64,000 bases of DNA. Source: Pseudomonas libanensis (lineage in GTDB: Bacteria; Pseudomonadota; Gammaproteobacteria; Pseudomonadales; Pseudomonadaceae). The position numbers and the translations under genes were made by a program. Positions 8,826 through 17,527 of this stretch are shown here, piece by piece; position 1 is the stretch's first letter, and each line of letters begins with the position of its first letter. Below the pieces are notes generated by a model. That model was not told where the DNA came from and did no database searches. It saw nothing but the letters and a program-made list of their open reading frames with translations. The DNA is taken from assembly GCF_001439685.1 (NCBI RefSeq), contig NZ_JYLH01000020.1, positions 1-64,000 of the forward strand. Direction: 5' to 3'.

Positions 8826-8885
8826 TGAGACCCGGCATTGCACTGTGCAGGCTCCGTCTCAGGCGGACTGAGACGCTGCGTCTCA
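8826..8885. promoter_or_regulatory. Likely AcoR upstream activating sites (TGAGAC/GTCTCA repeats)
   Basis: Four half-sites occur: TGAGAC at 8826 and 8869, GTCTCA at 8856 and 8880. The last two form a 17-base palindrome, TGAGACGCTGCGTCTCA (8869-8885). The inverted pair CGTCTCA-N7-TGAGACG at 8855-8875 overlaps it. The palindrome is about 125 bases upstream of the -24 box, the usual distance for a sigma-54 activator. The same palindrome recurs once upstream of the acetoin reductase gene (12211-12227). That it is the AcoR site is inference. Confidence 0.65.
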
Positions 8886-8977
8886 GCGCTGGCTGTTGGT
8901 CAGGCCAACCTTGTCGGTCGGCGCCCATGGGCGCTTAATGGCGGGCATAACAACAAGGATCGAGAACCGGAGGCCTT

Positions 8978-10834
8978 ATGCTCGCCGCGAACTCCAGAGA
9001 ACACGTCGACTGCGTCAGTCGCGTGGTCCGCAATGCCGATCGACTGCCCCAGGCGCCAGTGCCGTCGCTGATTTTCGATTCATGGCGCCGGTCCATGGAG
9101 CAATACCACCTCGACCCCGGGTCGCTGCAGGGGCCGCGCATTCTCACCGAACCCCTGCTCAAGGAATGCCGCGAGCGCGCTGAGCTGTTCATGCGCATCG
9201 CCGGCGAAGAAGTCGGGCAACTGCACCACCGTGTGCGCCATGCCGACTACTGCGTGATGCTCACCGATGCCCAGGGCCAGACCCTCGACCACCGCGTGGA
9301 CACCGCCATTCGCAGTGACTGTCGCAAAGCCGGCCTGTACCTCGGCACCTGCTGGTCAGAAGCCGAGGAAGGCACCTGCGGCGTGGCCACGGTGCTGACC
9401 AGCAAAGCCGCCGTGACCGTGCACAAGCGCGACCATTTCCGTGCCGCCTTTATCGGCCTGACCTGTTCCGCCGCCCCGATCTTCGACCCCCAGGGCAACC
9501 TGCTGGGGGTGATGGACGCCTCGGCGCTCAAATCCCCGGATGACCGACGCAGCCAGCACCTGGTGCGGCAGATGGTGGCGCAGAGTGCGCAAGCCATCGA
9601 AAACGCTTTCTTCATGCACAGCGCCCGCGAGCATTGGGTGCTCCAGGCCCGCAGCACACCGGGCTATGTGGACAGTCAGCCGGACCTGCTGTTGGCCTGG
9701 GATCAGGACGGCCGGCTACAGGCCCTGAACAGCAAGGCCCGCCAGGCACTGCGCCGGCGCTTCGGCCAGGTGCCCGACTACATCGGTGAAGTGTTCGACC
9801 TGGATGCGTTGCGCTCGGTGACGGACCAATCGACCCAACACCTGCAATGGCGGGGTGAGCCTGGCGTATTGCACGTGCGGGTCAATACCCCGCGACGCAA
9901 ACCGCCGCGAGCCGTTGCGCACACTCAAGTCGACCCGCGGGTGGAAGAACACCTGCGCCTGGCCGTGCGCGTCAAGGACCGCAACCTGCCGGTACTGGTG
10001 CAGGGGGAAACCGGCGCCGGCAAGGAAGTTTTCGCTCGCCAACTGCACGAACGCAGCGCCCGCCGTACGGGGCCCTTTGTCGCGGTCAACTGCGCAGCGA
10101 TCCCCGAGAACCTGATTGAAAGCGAGCTGTTCGGCTATGTGGCCGGGGCTTTTACCGGTGCATCCAGCAAAGGCATGGCGGGGCTGTTGGTGCAGGCCGA
10201 TGGCGGTACGTTGTTCCTCGATGAAATCGGCGATATGCCGTTGGCGTTGCAGACACGCCTGCTGCGGGTGATGGCCGAAGGTGAAGTCGCGCCCCTGGGC
10301 GGGGCCAAGAGCCGCACGGTGGACATCCAAGTGATCTGCGCCAGTCACCGTGACCTGGCCGCGCTGGTCAGCGACGGGCGCTTTCGCGAAGACCTGTACT
10401 TTCGCCTCGGCTGCGCCCGCTTCTGCCTGCCGCCGCTGCGCGAGCGCAGTGACAAGCTGGCATTGATCAACCGGTTGCTGGAGCAGCAAGCACGCGGCGG
10501 CGTCTCGGTGGGCATCGGCCAGGCCGCACTGGAACGGCTGCTGGGCTATGCCTGGCCGGGCAATGTGCGTCAGTTGCACCATGTACTGGCGTATGCCTGT
10601 GCTGTGTGTGAGGGCGGGACCATCCAGTTGGCGGATCTACCGGTGCAAGTGCGCGGCGAACAGGTTTCGCTGGTTGCAGAACCGAGCGTGAGCCCCGAAC
10701 GTCAGGTGGTGCTGGACGCGTTGGTTCGGCACCGCTGGAAGCCGTTGCCGACGGCCCAGGCGCTGGGTATTTCCCGGGCGACCCTGTACCGCCGGGTCAA
10801 CCAACTGGGCATCGATATGCCCGGCAAGCACTGA
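8978..10834 (+). CDS. acoR: Sigma-54-dependent activator of acetoin catabolism
   Basis: A 618-residue bacterial enhancer-binding protein. The N-terminal ~300 residues contain a GAF-type sensor (CWSEAEEGTCGVATVL, CSAAPIFDPQGNLLGVMDAS). The central AAA+ domain has Walker A GETGAGKE (about 343-350), the sigma-54 contact loop GAFTGA (about 390) and Walker B GGTLFLDEIGDMP. The C-terminal Fis-type helix-turn-helix includes QALGISRATLYRRVNQLG. Divergent from acoABC; the intergenic 309 bases carry a sigma-54 promoter and TGAGAC palindromes. By family it would activate acoABC, and probably the reductase gene, when acetoin is present. Confidence 0.92.
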   Translation: MLAANSREHVDCVSRVVRNADRLPQAPVPSLIFDSWRRSMEQYHLDPGSLQGPRILTEPLLKECRERAELFMRIAGEEVGQLHHRVRHADYCVMLTDAQGQTLDHRVDTAIRSDCRKAGLYLGTCWSEAEEGTCGVATVLTSKAAVTVHKRDHFRAAFIGLTCSAAPIFDPQGNLLGVMDASALKSPDDRRSQHLVRQMVAQSAQAIENAFFMHSAREHWVLQARSTPGYVDSQPDLLLAWDQDGRLQALNSKARQALRRRFGQVPDYIGEVFDLDALRSVTDQSTQHLQWRGEPGVLHVRVNTPRRKPPRAVAHTQVDPRVEEHLRLAVRVKDRNLPVLVQGETGAGKEVFARQLHERSARRTGPFVAVNCAAIPENLIESELFGYVAGAFTGASSKGMAGLLVQADGGTLFLDEIGDMPLALQTRLLRVMAEGEVAPLGGAKSRTVDIQVICASHRDLAALVSDGRFREDLYFRLGCARFCLPPLRERSDKLALINRLLEQQARGGVSVGIGQAALERLLGYAWPGNVRQLHHVLAYACAVCEGGTIQLADLPVQVRGEQVSLVAEPSVSPERQVVLDALVRHRWKPLPTAQALGISRATLYRRVNQLGIDMPGKH

Positions 10835-10919
10835 CATAACGAGGTCAAACATGTGGGGGGGCGGTGCGACTTGCTCCTTGGCAGCCTATAGCTATCTAAC
10901 TGATGCACCACGATCCAAA

Positions 10920-11321
10920 TGTGGGAGGGGGCTTGCTCCCGATGGCGGCCTGGCAGCCGACCAGAATGTTGGACTTTGACCGAGTACATATCCGTTATTT
11001 GGGCAACGGCTGCTATTGGTTCCGCTTTTACAGCGGGTCACTTTGGAAAAGAGCCCCAAAGTAACCAAAGGGCTCTTGCCCCACCACTCGGCACCTCGCC
11101 CAGGCTCGGTGTGCCCGTAATCCGACAGGGATTTGGGGGGCCGCCGCCACGCGCCATCCATGGCGCGGGGCGGCTAAACCGGCATCCCTGCCGGTTTACC
11201 CCCCAAATCCCTGTCGAATTCCGGCCAGCGTGGTTTAACGGGGGCCTGAGATCAAAAGCAGAGCAAGATCAAGAGCGGCTCGCTTCGCATCGTGATTACC
11301 GGGGCAAGCCCCCTCCCACAT
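10920..11321. repeat. Composite repeat copy B bounded by inverted REPs
   Basis: A REP in plus orientation at 10920-10943 (GTGGGAGGGGGCTTGCTCCC) and one in minus orientation at 11300-11321 (GGGGCAAGCCCCCTCCCAC) enclose about 350 bases. The left half (10981-11146) equals copy A; both halves match the reverse complement of copy C (45124-45426). The right flank carries 'gatcaagagcggctcgcttc' as in copy C. A degenerate REP (10850-10880) lies just outside. The gap 10835-11344 holds nothing else recognisable. The arrangement looks like an oversized REPIN carrying a core sequence. Confidence 0.8.
11123..11216. other. Three-way-junction inverted-repeat structure inside copy B
   Basis: An outer perfect 18-bp stem (CGACAGGGATTTGGGGGG at 11123-11140 with its complement at 11199-11216) encloses two adjacent hairpins. 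Hairpin I (11143-11174) has arms GCCGCC/GGCGGC and CGCGCCAT/ATGGCGCG with one mismatch and a two-base loop. Hairpin II (11175-11198) is TAAACCGGCA, loop tccc, TGCCGGTTTA. Only two bases (11141-11142) are unpaired at the junction. No coding function is visible. Copy A is truncated at this point, and copy C has lost the structure by a precise deletion. Confidence 0.85.
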
Positions 11322-11344
11322 TTGACCGAGCAGCTCTTGAGAGA

Positions 11345-12124
11345 TCAGCGGTAGACAAGGCCACCGTCGATCAACGGCGCTTGCCCGGTCATGTAATCCG
11401 CGTCCGGCCCGGCCAGGTAGGCCACCAACCCCGCCACATCCTCGGGCGTTTGCGCACGGCCCAAGGCAATCCCGTCCACGTACTTCTTGTAGGTCGCCCC
11501 CACTTCGGCCCCGGTAATCTCGGCCATGCGCTTGTCGATCTCCACCCACATATCGGTGCCCACCACGCCTGGGCAGTAGGCATTGACCGTGATCCCGGCG
11601 CTTGCCAGTTCCTTGGCCGCCGCCTGGGTCAGGGCACGCACGGCGAACTTGGTGGCCGAGTACACGCCCAGCAGCGCAAAGCCTTCATGGCCGGCAATAG
11701 AGCAGGCATTGATGATCTTGCCCTTTTGCTTGAGCGCCTTGAATTTCTTGGCGGCGGCCTGGATACCCCACAGCACGCCTTGCACATTGATACCAAGGGT
11801 ACGCTCGACCTGTTCCGGGCTGACATCCAGCAACGAGTCGATCTGCGCAACCCCGGCGTTGTTGACGATAATGTCGAAGCCGCCAAGGGTCTGGTGCGCA
11901 TGCTCAACTGCCGCCACCACCTGATCACGCTTGGACACGTCGGCGATAAACACCGAGGCCTTGCGCCCCAGGGCCACCACTTCTGCGGCTACGGCTTCAA
12001 GCTTGGCGCCATTGATGTCGACCAGGGCGATGTCGGCACCGTCCTGTGCCAGGCGCAGGGCGATGGCCCGGCCAATGCCCTGCCCGGCGCCGGTCACCAG
12101 CGCAACTTTTCCAGCGATACTCAT
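11345..12124 (-). CDS. budC: SDR-family acetoin(diacetyl) reductase / 2,3-butanediol dehydrogenase
   Basis: A 259-residue classical short-chain dehydrogenase. The cofactor motif is TGAGQGIGRA (residues 11-20), followed by NNAG, the catalytic Ser of NACSIAGHEG and the YSATK motif with catalytic Tyr/Lys. The C-terminal GQAPLIDGGLVYR and the sequence overall are those of (S)-acetoin-forming diacetyl reductases (BudC/ButA). It would interconvert diacetyl, acetoin and butanediol, feeding AcoABC. AGGAGA precedes the ATG. Its upstream region contains the same TGAGAC palindrome as the acoA promoter, suggesting co-regulation. The stereospecificity, and so the exact name, is not certain. Confidence 0.85.
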   Translation of the reverse strand: MSIAGKVALVTGAGQGIGRAIALRLAQDGADIALVDINGAKLEAVAAEVVALGRKASVFIADVSKRDQVVAAVEHAHQTLGGFDIIVNNAGVAQIDSLLDVSPEQVERTLGINVQGVLWGIQAAAKKFKALKQKGKIINACSIAGHEGFALLGVYSATKFAVRALTQAAAKELASAGITVNAYCPGVVGTDMWVEIDKRMAEITGAEVGATYKKYVDGIALGRAQTPEDVAGLVAYLAGPDADYMTGQAPLIDGGLVYR

Positions 12125-12210
12125 GATGATCTCCTGCAAGGATGAGAGAGCCTTGTCTATCGCAGATGCCCGCAGGGGCTGTCGAGGCGCAAGGGGTTTG
12201 GCGTGGGGGT

Positions 12211-12227
12211 TGAGACGCAGTGTCTCA
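12211..12227. promoter_or_regulatory. TGAGAC palindrome shared with the acoA promoter
   Basis: TGAGACGCAGTGTCTCA is a near-perfect 17-base inverted repeat, differing at two bases from the palindrome at 8869-8885. It sits almost midway between the divergent reductase and TonB receptor starts. A clear sigma-54 promoter for the reductase was searched for (GC-N10-CC on the plus strand, 12125-12210) and not found, so how it acts is open. Confidence 0.55.
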
Positions 12228-12314
12228 GCGCACGCCCGCATATCGAACGCTTGTAATACCTGGCCGTTATGCCTAGCTTATGCGCCCCCGCCCTGCGCTA
12301 TAAGGCCCTGCCCC

Positions 12315-14465
12315 ATGGTTTTGCGTTTTCGTCCCGTCGTCAGTACACGTTTGGCTCTCGGCCTGCTGCTCAGCGGCGGCATCGGCAGCAGCCTGGCCGC
12401 GGAGATTGAACTGCCGGCGGTCAAGGTCCAGGGGCAGGATGAGTCCGGCTACCGTAACGAAACTGCCTCTGTGGGCGGTTTCGATGAAGCACCGTTGCTG
12501 GACACGCCGGCCTCGATCACGGTGATCAACGCCGCCCTGATCAAGGATCAGCAAGCGCGCCTGCTCAGTGAAGTGCTGCGCAACGATGCTTCGGTGGGCG
12601 ACAGCTATGCGCCCATCGGCTATTACGAAAACTTCGTGGTGCGTGGCTTCTCGCTGAATGCGGCCAGCAGCTACAAGATCAACGGGCGCACCATCACCGG
12701 CGAGCAGAATGTCGCCCTGGAAAACAAGCAGCAGGTGGAAGTGCTCAAGGGCCTGGCCGGGTTGCAGAGCGGTATTTCCGAGCCCAGCGGCGTGATCAAC
12801 TACGTGACCAAGCGCCCCGAGGATGTACGCTCGGTAACCGTCTCTACCGATGATCGCGGCAGCGGCTATATCGCCACGGACGTCGGTGGCTGGTTTGGCA
12901 GCGAGCAGCAATTGGGCCTGCGCGCCAACGTCGCCCATGAAGACCTCAATTCCTATGTGGAACACGCCAATGGCCAGCGCGATTTTGTATCCCTGGCCTT
13001 GGACTGGAACATCAGCCCCGACGCCCTGCTGCAACTGGATGCCGAATACCAGAACAAGCAACAGCGCTCGGTGCCGGGTTACCAACTGTTGGGTGGCACC
13101 GAAGTACCCCACGACGCCTCGCCGAAGAAGCTGCTGGGGCACCAGAGCGGCGGCAAGCAGGTGGGGATCGATTCGCTGAACCTCAACGGCAAGTTCGAGT
13201 ACCGTTTCAGCGACCAGTGGAAAAGCAATATCAGCGCGGCGCGTAGCAAGGTGGTGATTGATGACTACAGTTCGTTTGCCTGGGGCTGTTATTACGTCAG
13301 CAACTGCAATGCCAACACCTTCAGCCCCGAAGGCGACTACGACATCTACGACTACCGCAGCCCCGACGACACCCGCCGCGATGATGAAATCCAGGCGGCC
13401 ATGACCGGGCTGTTCGACACCGCCGGCCTGGGCCATGAGTTGACCTTCGGCACCAGTGCGTTTCGCCGGGTGGTCGACAAGCGCGACTCGGTCAATGAAT
13501 ACATCGGCAGCGGCAATATCCATCAGGATGCGCCGAGCTTCCCACCCACCGACAAGCCGCTCAATGATAGCCATCGCAACCTCGACAGCCGCCAGTACGG
13601 CCTGTTCGTCACCGACCGCATTCGCTTCAATGAGCAATGGCAAACCATCCTTGGCGGGCGTGAAGTGCGCCTGGATGAAAAGGCTTTCGACAAGAACGGC
13701 ATTGAGTCACGGCATACCCAGCAGTATGTATTCCTGCCCCAGGCCTCGCTGATCTATAAGCCGATTGAGAACATCTCGCTCTATACCAGCTACAGCAAGG
13801 GCCTGTCCCTGGGCGGCACCGCGCCGTGGTTCGCCACCAACAGCAGCGAAACCCTGGCGCCCACCACTTCACGGCAGATCGAAGCCGGGGTGAAGTACGA
13901 TTGGCGCCGCATCAGCTTCGCCGTCGCGGTGTTCCAGACACGCCAGGCCTACCAGTATTCCAAGCCGGATGGCGCGGGCAACTTTACCTATGTGCAACAG
14001 GGCCAGCAGAAAAACACCGGCCTGGAACTGTCCGCCAACGGCTGGGCCACCGAGCGCCTGCAAATCGCAACCAGCGTCGCGGCTATCCGCGCACGGGTGA
14101 GCGGCAGCGGCACCCCGGACTATGAAGGTCACCAGGCGATCAACGTGCCCAAGCTGCGTGCCAGTGTGTACGCCGACTATGCGTTGCCGTGGGTCAATGG
14201 CCTGGCGGTGCTGGGCGGTGTGCAATACAGCGCCAAGAAGTCGGCCAACCGCAACGGCACTGTGGAGGTGGGCGACTATGCAGTGGTCAATGTCGGCAGC
14301 CGCTACACCACCAAGGTCGACGGGTATGAAACGGTGTTTCGCCTGAGCGTCGACAACCTGTTCGACAAGCGCTACTGGCGCGATGCGGGCGAGTACATGG
14401 GCGATGACTACCTGTTCCAGGGCGCGCCGTTGACGGCGCGCTTGAGTGCATCGGTGAATTTCTGA
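12315..14465 (+). CDS. TonB-dependent siderophore receptor
   Basis: A 716-residue outer-membrane receptor. A signal peptide (about residues 1-27, ending SSLAA) is followed by a plug domain (DTPASITVINAALIKDQQ, NFVVRGFSLNAASSYKING, QQVEVLKGLAGLQSG, SGVINYVTKRP) and a 22-strand barrel region ending RLSASVNF, with the terminal Phe typical of outer-membrane proteins. The start is the ATG giving MVLRFRPVV; longer readings enter the upstream regulatory region. The family imports ferric siderophores by TonB energy. No adjacent sigma/anti-sigma pair and no N-terminal signalling domain are seen, nor a clear Fur box, so the substrate is unknown. Confidence 0.9.
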   Translation: MVLRFRPVVSTRLALGLLLSGGIGSSLAAEIELPAVKVQGQDESGYRNETASVGGFDEAPLLDTPASITVINAALIKDQQARLLSEVLRNDASVGDSYAPIGYYENFVVRGFSLNAASSYKINGRTITGEQNVALENKQQVEVLKGLAGLQSGISEPSGVINYVTKRPEDVRSVTVSTDDRGSGYIATDVGGWFGSEQQLGLRANVAHEDLNSYVEHANGQRDFVSLALDWNISPDALLQLDAEYQNKQQRSVPGYQLLGGTEVPHDASPKKLLGHQSGGKQVGIDSLNLNGKFEYRFSDQWKSNISAARSKVVIDDYSSFAWGCYYVSNCNANTFSPEGDYDIYDYRSPDDTRRDDEIQAAMTGLFDTAGLGHELTFGTSAFRRVVDKRDSVNEYIGSGNIHQDAPSFPPTDKPLNDSHRNLDSRQYGLFVTDRIRFNEQWQTILGGREVRLDEKAFDKNGIESRHTQQYVFLPQASLIYKPIENISLYTSYSKGLSLGGTAPWFATNSSETLAPTTSRQIEAGVKYDWRRISFAVAVFQTRQAYQYSKPDGAGNFTYVQQGQQKNTGLELSANGWATERLQIATSVAAIRARVSGSGTPDYEGHQAINVPKLRASVYADYALPWVNGLAVLGGVQYSAKKSANRNGTVEVGDYAVVNVGSRYTTKVDGYETVFRLSVDNLFDKRYWRDAGEYMGDDYLFQGAPLTARLSASVNF

Positions 14466-14484
14466 TTCACTCGCCCTACAGGAG

Positions 14485-14922
14485 TTACTTGGGCATCTTG
14501 CGAAAGCCCACCGCCAGGCGGTTCCAGCTGTTGATGGTGGCGATGGCCACGCTCAGGTCGACTTGTTCCTGTGGGCTGAACTCGGCGGCCAGGGCATTGA
14601 AGTCTTCATCCGGGGCGTGGGTCTGGCTGAGCAGGGTCAGGCTTTCAGCCCAGGCCAGCGCTGCGCGTTCACGCGGGGTAAAGAAGGGGGTCTCGCGCCA
14701 GGCCGACACGGTGTACAAACGCCGCTCGGTTTCGCCACCCTTGCGGGCGTCGGCGGTGTGCATGTCCAGGCAGAACGCGCAGCCGTTGATCTGCGAGACG
14801 CGCAGGCGCACCAGTTCCAGCAGCGGCAATTCGATGGAAAGTTTGCCGACCGCCGCTTCCAGGGCGAGCATGGCTTTCATGGCGTCGGGGGAAGCGGTGT
14901 AGAAATCGGTACGGGTTTGCAT
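14485..14922 (-). CDS. AhpD-like carboxymuconolactone decarboxylase family protein
   Basis: A 145-residue protein of the AhpD/CMD fold. The core motif is CAFCLDMHTADARKGG, with the two redox cysteines of a C-x2-C pair and the following His, and a family-typical LALAWAESLT-like segment. Members act as peroxidase partners or in general redox defence; the specific partner is not shown by the sequence. It lies tail to tail with the TonB receptor gene (19-base gap) and is transcribed alone. No special regulation is visible. Confidence 0.87.
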   Translation of the reverse strand: MQTRTDFYTASPDAMKAMLALEAAVGKLSIELPLLELVRLRVSQINGCAFCLDMHTADARKGGETERRLYTVSAWRETPFFTPRERAALAWAESLTLLSQTHAPDEDFNALAAEFSPQEQVDLSVAIATINSWNRLAVGFRKMPK

Positions 14923-15015
14923 GGTGTTGCTCCAGAACGCTGGGATGGATGAGCAGGTTAGTCACCAAGGCGTCCTGGAGGAATAGCCAATCCGGGCGAA
15001 GAACAGGTGACCAAT

Positions 15016-16461
15016 CTACAGCCCACGCTTGCGCAGCCACTGCAGGAAACCCTTCTTCACCGGCACCACGGGCGCGTCTTCGGTCAGGGCCTGGGCGGCA
15101 TGCCGACGGAAGTCCAGCAGCGCCTTCATGGCTTCGCCGATATCATGCCGCGCGTCCAGGCAGGGCTTGAGGTATTCATTTTCGATGCGATAAAGCGTGC
15201 AGTAGGTCTTGGCCGAAAAATCCGCCAGCGCCGCCTGTTCCGAGAGGATGCCGGATTCGCCGATCACCTCCCCGGGGCCCATGCGCCCGGCCTCGAACTT
15301 GTGCCCGTCCTTGACCAACAGCACCGAGACCACGCCGGATTCGATGATGAACAAGTGATCGCTGACCTCCCCCGCCGCCAAAATCATCTCGCCGGCGCGG
15401 TAGGTATGCAGGGTCATGTTCTGGCTGAAAGTGTCTTTTTCTTCCTGACGCAAGGTGGAGAAAATCGACGAGCGTTCAAGCAACGCCCGTGCGCCGGACG
15501 CTGCTGGCGGCGTGCTGCCCTCGGTGGCAGACAACAGGCCCACACCCGCCGCCTGCAAGTGCCGGTAGGCCAAATCGTAAAGCAGGTTGCGGGTTTCGCG
15601 CTTGAGACCCATGGCCGGCACGAAGCCGCTGATTTCATATTCGACGCCGCCACTGGTCGAAGCCTTGAACGCCACGCTCGGGGCCGGCTGGGCCAGCAAT
15701 GGCCGGCAGCCCTGCATTGCCCGTTCCAGGGCCTCGATCACGGTTTGCGGACGTGCGTGGGGGCTGACTTGCAGGCTCACTGCCAGGCCGAACATGTCCG
15801 CCGGCCGCGAGAAGTTGATGATCTTGGCCTTGGCCGCCAGGGAGTTGGGGATGACCGCCAGGCTGCCCTGGGAGGTTTGCAAACGCGTGGCGCGCCAGTC
15901 GATATCGGTGACACGGCCTTCGGTGCCGTCGATGGAGATCCAGTCATCGATCTGGTAAGGCTTGGTGGTATTGAGGACGATCCCGGAAAACACGTCGCTC
16001 AGGGTGCTTTGCAACGCCAGGCCGACGATGATCGCCACCGCACCGGAGGTGGCCAGCACGCCCTTGACCGGCAGGTCGAGCACGTAGGCCATGGCGGCGA
16101 TGATTGCAATCAGGAAGATCACCGCGCCCATCAAGTCCTGCAGCAAGCGCCCGGTATGCCCGACCCGCTGCATCATCACCGCGCCGAGCAATACCGTCAG
16201 GGTGCGTGCGGCAAACAACCACCAACCGATCTGCAACGCCGTGGCGGCCAGGTGCAAGGTGGTATCGTCAGCGTAGGGCGCCGTTTGCATGGGGTTCATG
16301 CCGTCATTGAACAACACGACGCTGAATACCGCGAAAATCACCAACCGCGCGGCGAGTTTCCAGTTGGCCAGGTCGGCGGAGATAAGACGCCACACGGCGA
16401 TGTCGATAAAGATCAACGCCACGGCGCACAGCATCGGGTGATCAGCGATAAATGAGGGCAT
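15016..16461 (-). CDS. MscS-type mechanosensitive channel with C-terminal cyclic-nucleotide-binding-like domain
   Basis: A 481-residue inner-membrane protein. About four transmembrane helices lie in residues 1-150, followed by the pore-lining helix and beta-domain of MscS (SGAVAIIVGLALQSTLSDVFSG, WISIDGTEGRVTDIDWRATRL, VIPNSL). Residues ~330-450 form a CAP-family effector domain (FIIESGVVSVLL, GPGEVIGESGIL). This matches the bCNG group of MscS relatives. In the phosphate-binding cassette the arginine normally found after the GE motif is not evident (SEQAALADFSAKT), so classical cAMP binding is doubtful. GGAG lies about 11 bases before the ATG. A stand-alone gene. Confidence 0.88.
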   Translation of the reverse strand: MPSFIADHPMLCAVALIFIDIAVWRLISADLANWKLAARLVIFAVFSVVLFNDGMNPMQTAPYADDTTLHLAATALQIGWWLFAARTLTVLLGAVMMQRVGHTGRLLQDLMGAVIFLIAIIAAMAYVLDLPVKGVLATSGAVAIIVGLALQSTLSDVFSGIVLNTTKPYQIDDWISIDGTEGRVTDIDWRATRLQTSQGSLAVIPNSLAAKAKIINFSRPADMFGLAVSLQVSPHARPQTVIEALERAMQGCRPLLAQPAPSVAFKASTSGGVEYEISGFVPAMGLKRETRNLLYDLAYRHLQAAGVGLLSATEGSTPPAASGARALLERSSIFSTLRQEEKDTFSQNMTLHTYRAGEMILAAGEVSDHLFIIESGVVSVLLVKDGHKFEAGRMGPGEVIGESGILSEQAALADFSAKTYCTLYRIENEYLKPCLDARHDIGEAMKALLDFRRHAAQALTEDAPVVPVKKGFLQWLRKRGL

Positions 16462-16532
16462 CCAGGCGACTCCAGGGCGAATGCCGAGAAGATCGCATGA
16501 AATCGATAAGACGGGTATAGCGCAGGAAAAAA

Positions 16533-16560
16533 TGTGGGAGAGGGCAAGCCCCCTCCCACA
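16533..16560. repeat. REP hairpin
   Basis: TGTGGGAGAGGGC and GCCCCCTCCCACA are near-complementary arms around a short loop. The hairpin lies between the end of the pirin gene and the start of the channel gene, and may also terminate transcription. Confidence 0.7.
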
Positions 16561-16585
16561 AGGGTTATTTAAACCAACCCGGCAT

Positions 16586-17452
16586 TCAGGCGTGCATCTG
16601 CCCGAACTTGCCCGACTGGAAGTCGGCGAACGCCTGGTGGATCTCCTGCTCGGTGTTCATCACGAACGGACCGTGGCCGACGATGGGCTCGTCGATGGGT
16701 TCGCCGCTGAGCAGCAACACCTTGGCGTCGTCATTCGACTCCAGGGTGAGCTGGTCACCGTCACGCTCGAACAGCGCCAGCTGCCCTTGGCGCGCAACTT
16801 CCTCGCCATTGACCAGCACAGTGCCGCTGAGGATCACCAGCGCCGTATTACGCCCGGCGTGCAGGTCCAGTGTCACCGCCTTACCGGCATTGAGGCGCAA
16901 GTCCCACACGTCAATCGGCGTGAAGGTATGGGCCGGGCCATGAGCGTCAGCGAATTCACCGGCGATCAGGCGCAGGTTGCCAGCGTCGTTCGCCAGTGGC
17001 AGCACCGGAATGTCGCCATCGATGATGGTCTGGTAACCGGCGTCGGCCATTTTGTCCTTGGCCGGCAGGTTGACCCACAGTTGCACCATTTCCAGCGCCC
17101 CGCCGCGACGGGCGAAGTCCTGGGAGTGGAACTCCTCGTGGAGAATGCCCTTGGCGGCGGTCATCCATTGCACATCGCCGGGGCCGATTTTGCCGCCGGC
17201 ACCGGTAGAATCGCGGTGCTCGACTTCGCCGTCGTAAACGATAGTCACGGTTTCAAAGCCGCGATGCGGGTGTTGACCGACGCCACGGCGCTGTTCGGTG
17301 GGCGTGAATTCGGCCGGCCCGGCGTGGTCCAGCAACAGGAATGGGCTGATGTGCTTGCCCATGGTGTCGTAGGAAAACAAGGTGCGTACCGGGAAGCCAT
17401 CGCCGACCCAATGGGCGCGGGGGCTGGTGTAGATACCAATCAGCTTTTTCAT
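16586..17452 (-). CDS. Pirin family protein
   Basis: A 288-residue bicupin. The metal ligands of pirin are visible: HPHRGFETVT in the N-terminal cupin and GILHEEFHS with His and Glu. The C-terminal cupin domain has the usual replacement of ligands. Bacterial pirins are iron-binding cytosolic proteins, some with quercetinase activity; the role here is not known. A strong GGAGGT lies just upstream of the ATG at 17452; the longer in-frame reading to 17500 is less likely. A single gene between the channel and the MFS exporter. Confidence 0.9.
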   Translation of the reverse strand: MKKLIGIYTSPRAHWVGDGFPVRTLFSYDTMGKHISPFLLLDHAGPAEFTPTEQRRGVGQHPHRGFETVTIVYDGEVEHRDSTGAGGKIGPGDVQWMTAAKGILHEEFHSQDFARRGGALEMVQLWVNLPAKDKMADAGYQTIIDGDIPVLPLANDAGNLRLIAGEFADAHGPAHTFTPIDVWDLRLNAGKAVTLDLHAGRNTALVILSGTVLVNGEEVARQGQLALFERDGDQLTLESNDDAKVLLLSGEPIDEPIVGHGPFVMNTEQEIHQAFADFQSGKFGQMHA

Positions 17453-17527
17453 GTGTACCTCCAAAGTGGGTACACAATAAAACGCCTCCCCCCTGAGCAC
17501 TAGACGGCAAAACCGGCCCTGATCGTT

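Noticed and set aside
12125..12210. Sigma-54 promoter for the acetoin reductase gene
   Set aside because: No GC-N10-CC (minus-strand -24/-12) arrangement is present in this interval.
12228..12314. Fur box upstream of the TonB siderophore receptor
   Set aside because: The stretch is GC-rich and shows no GATAAT-type inverted repeat.
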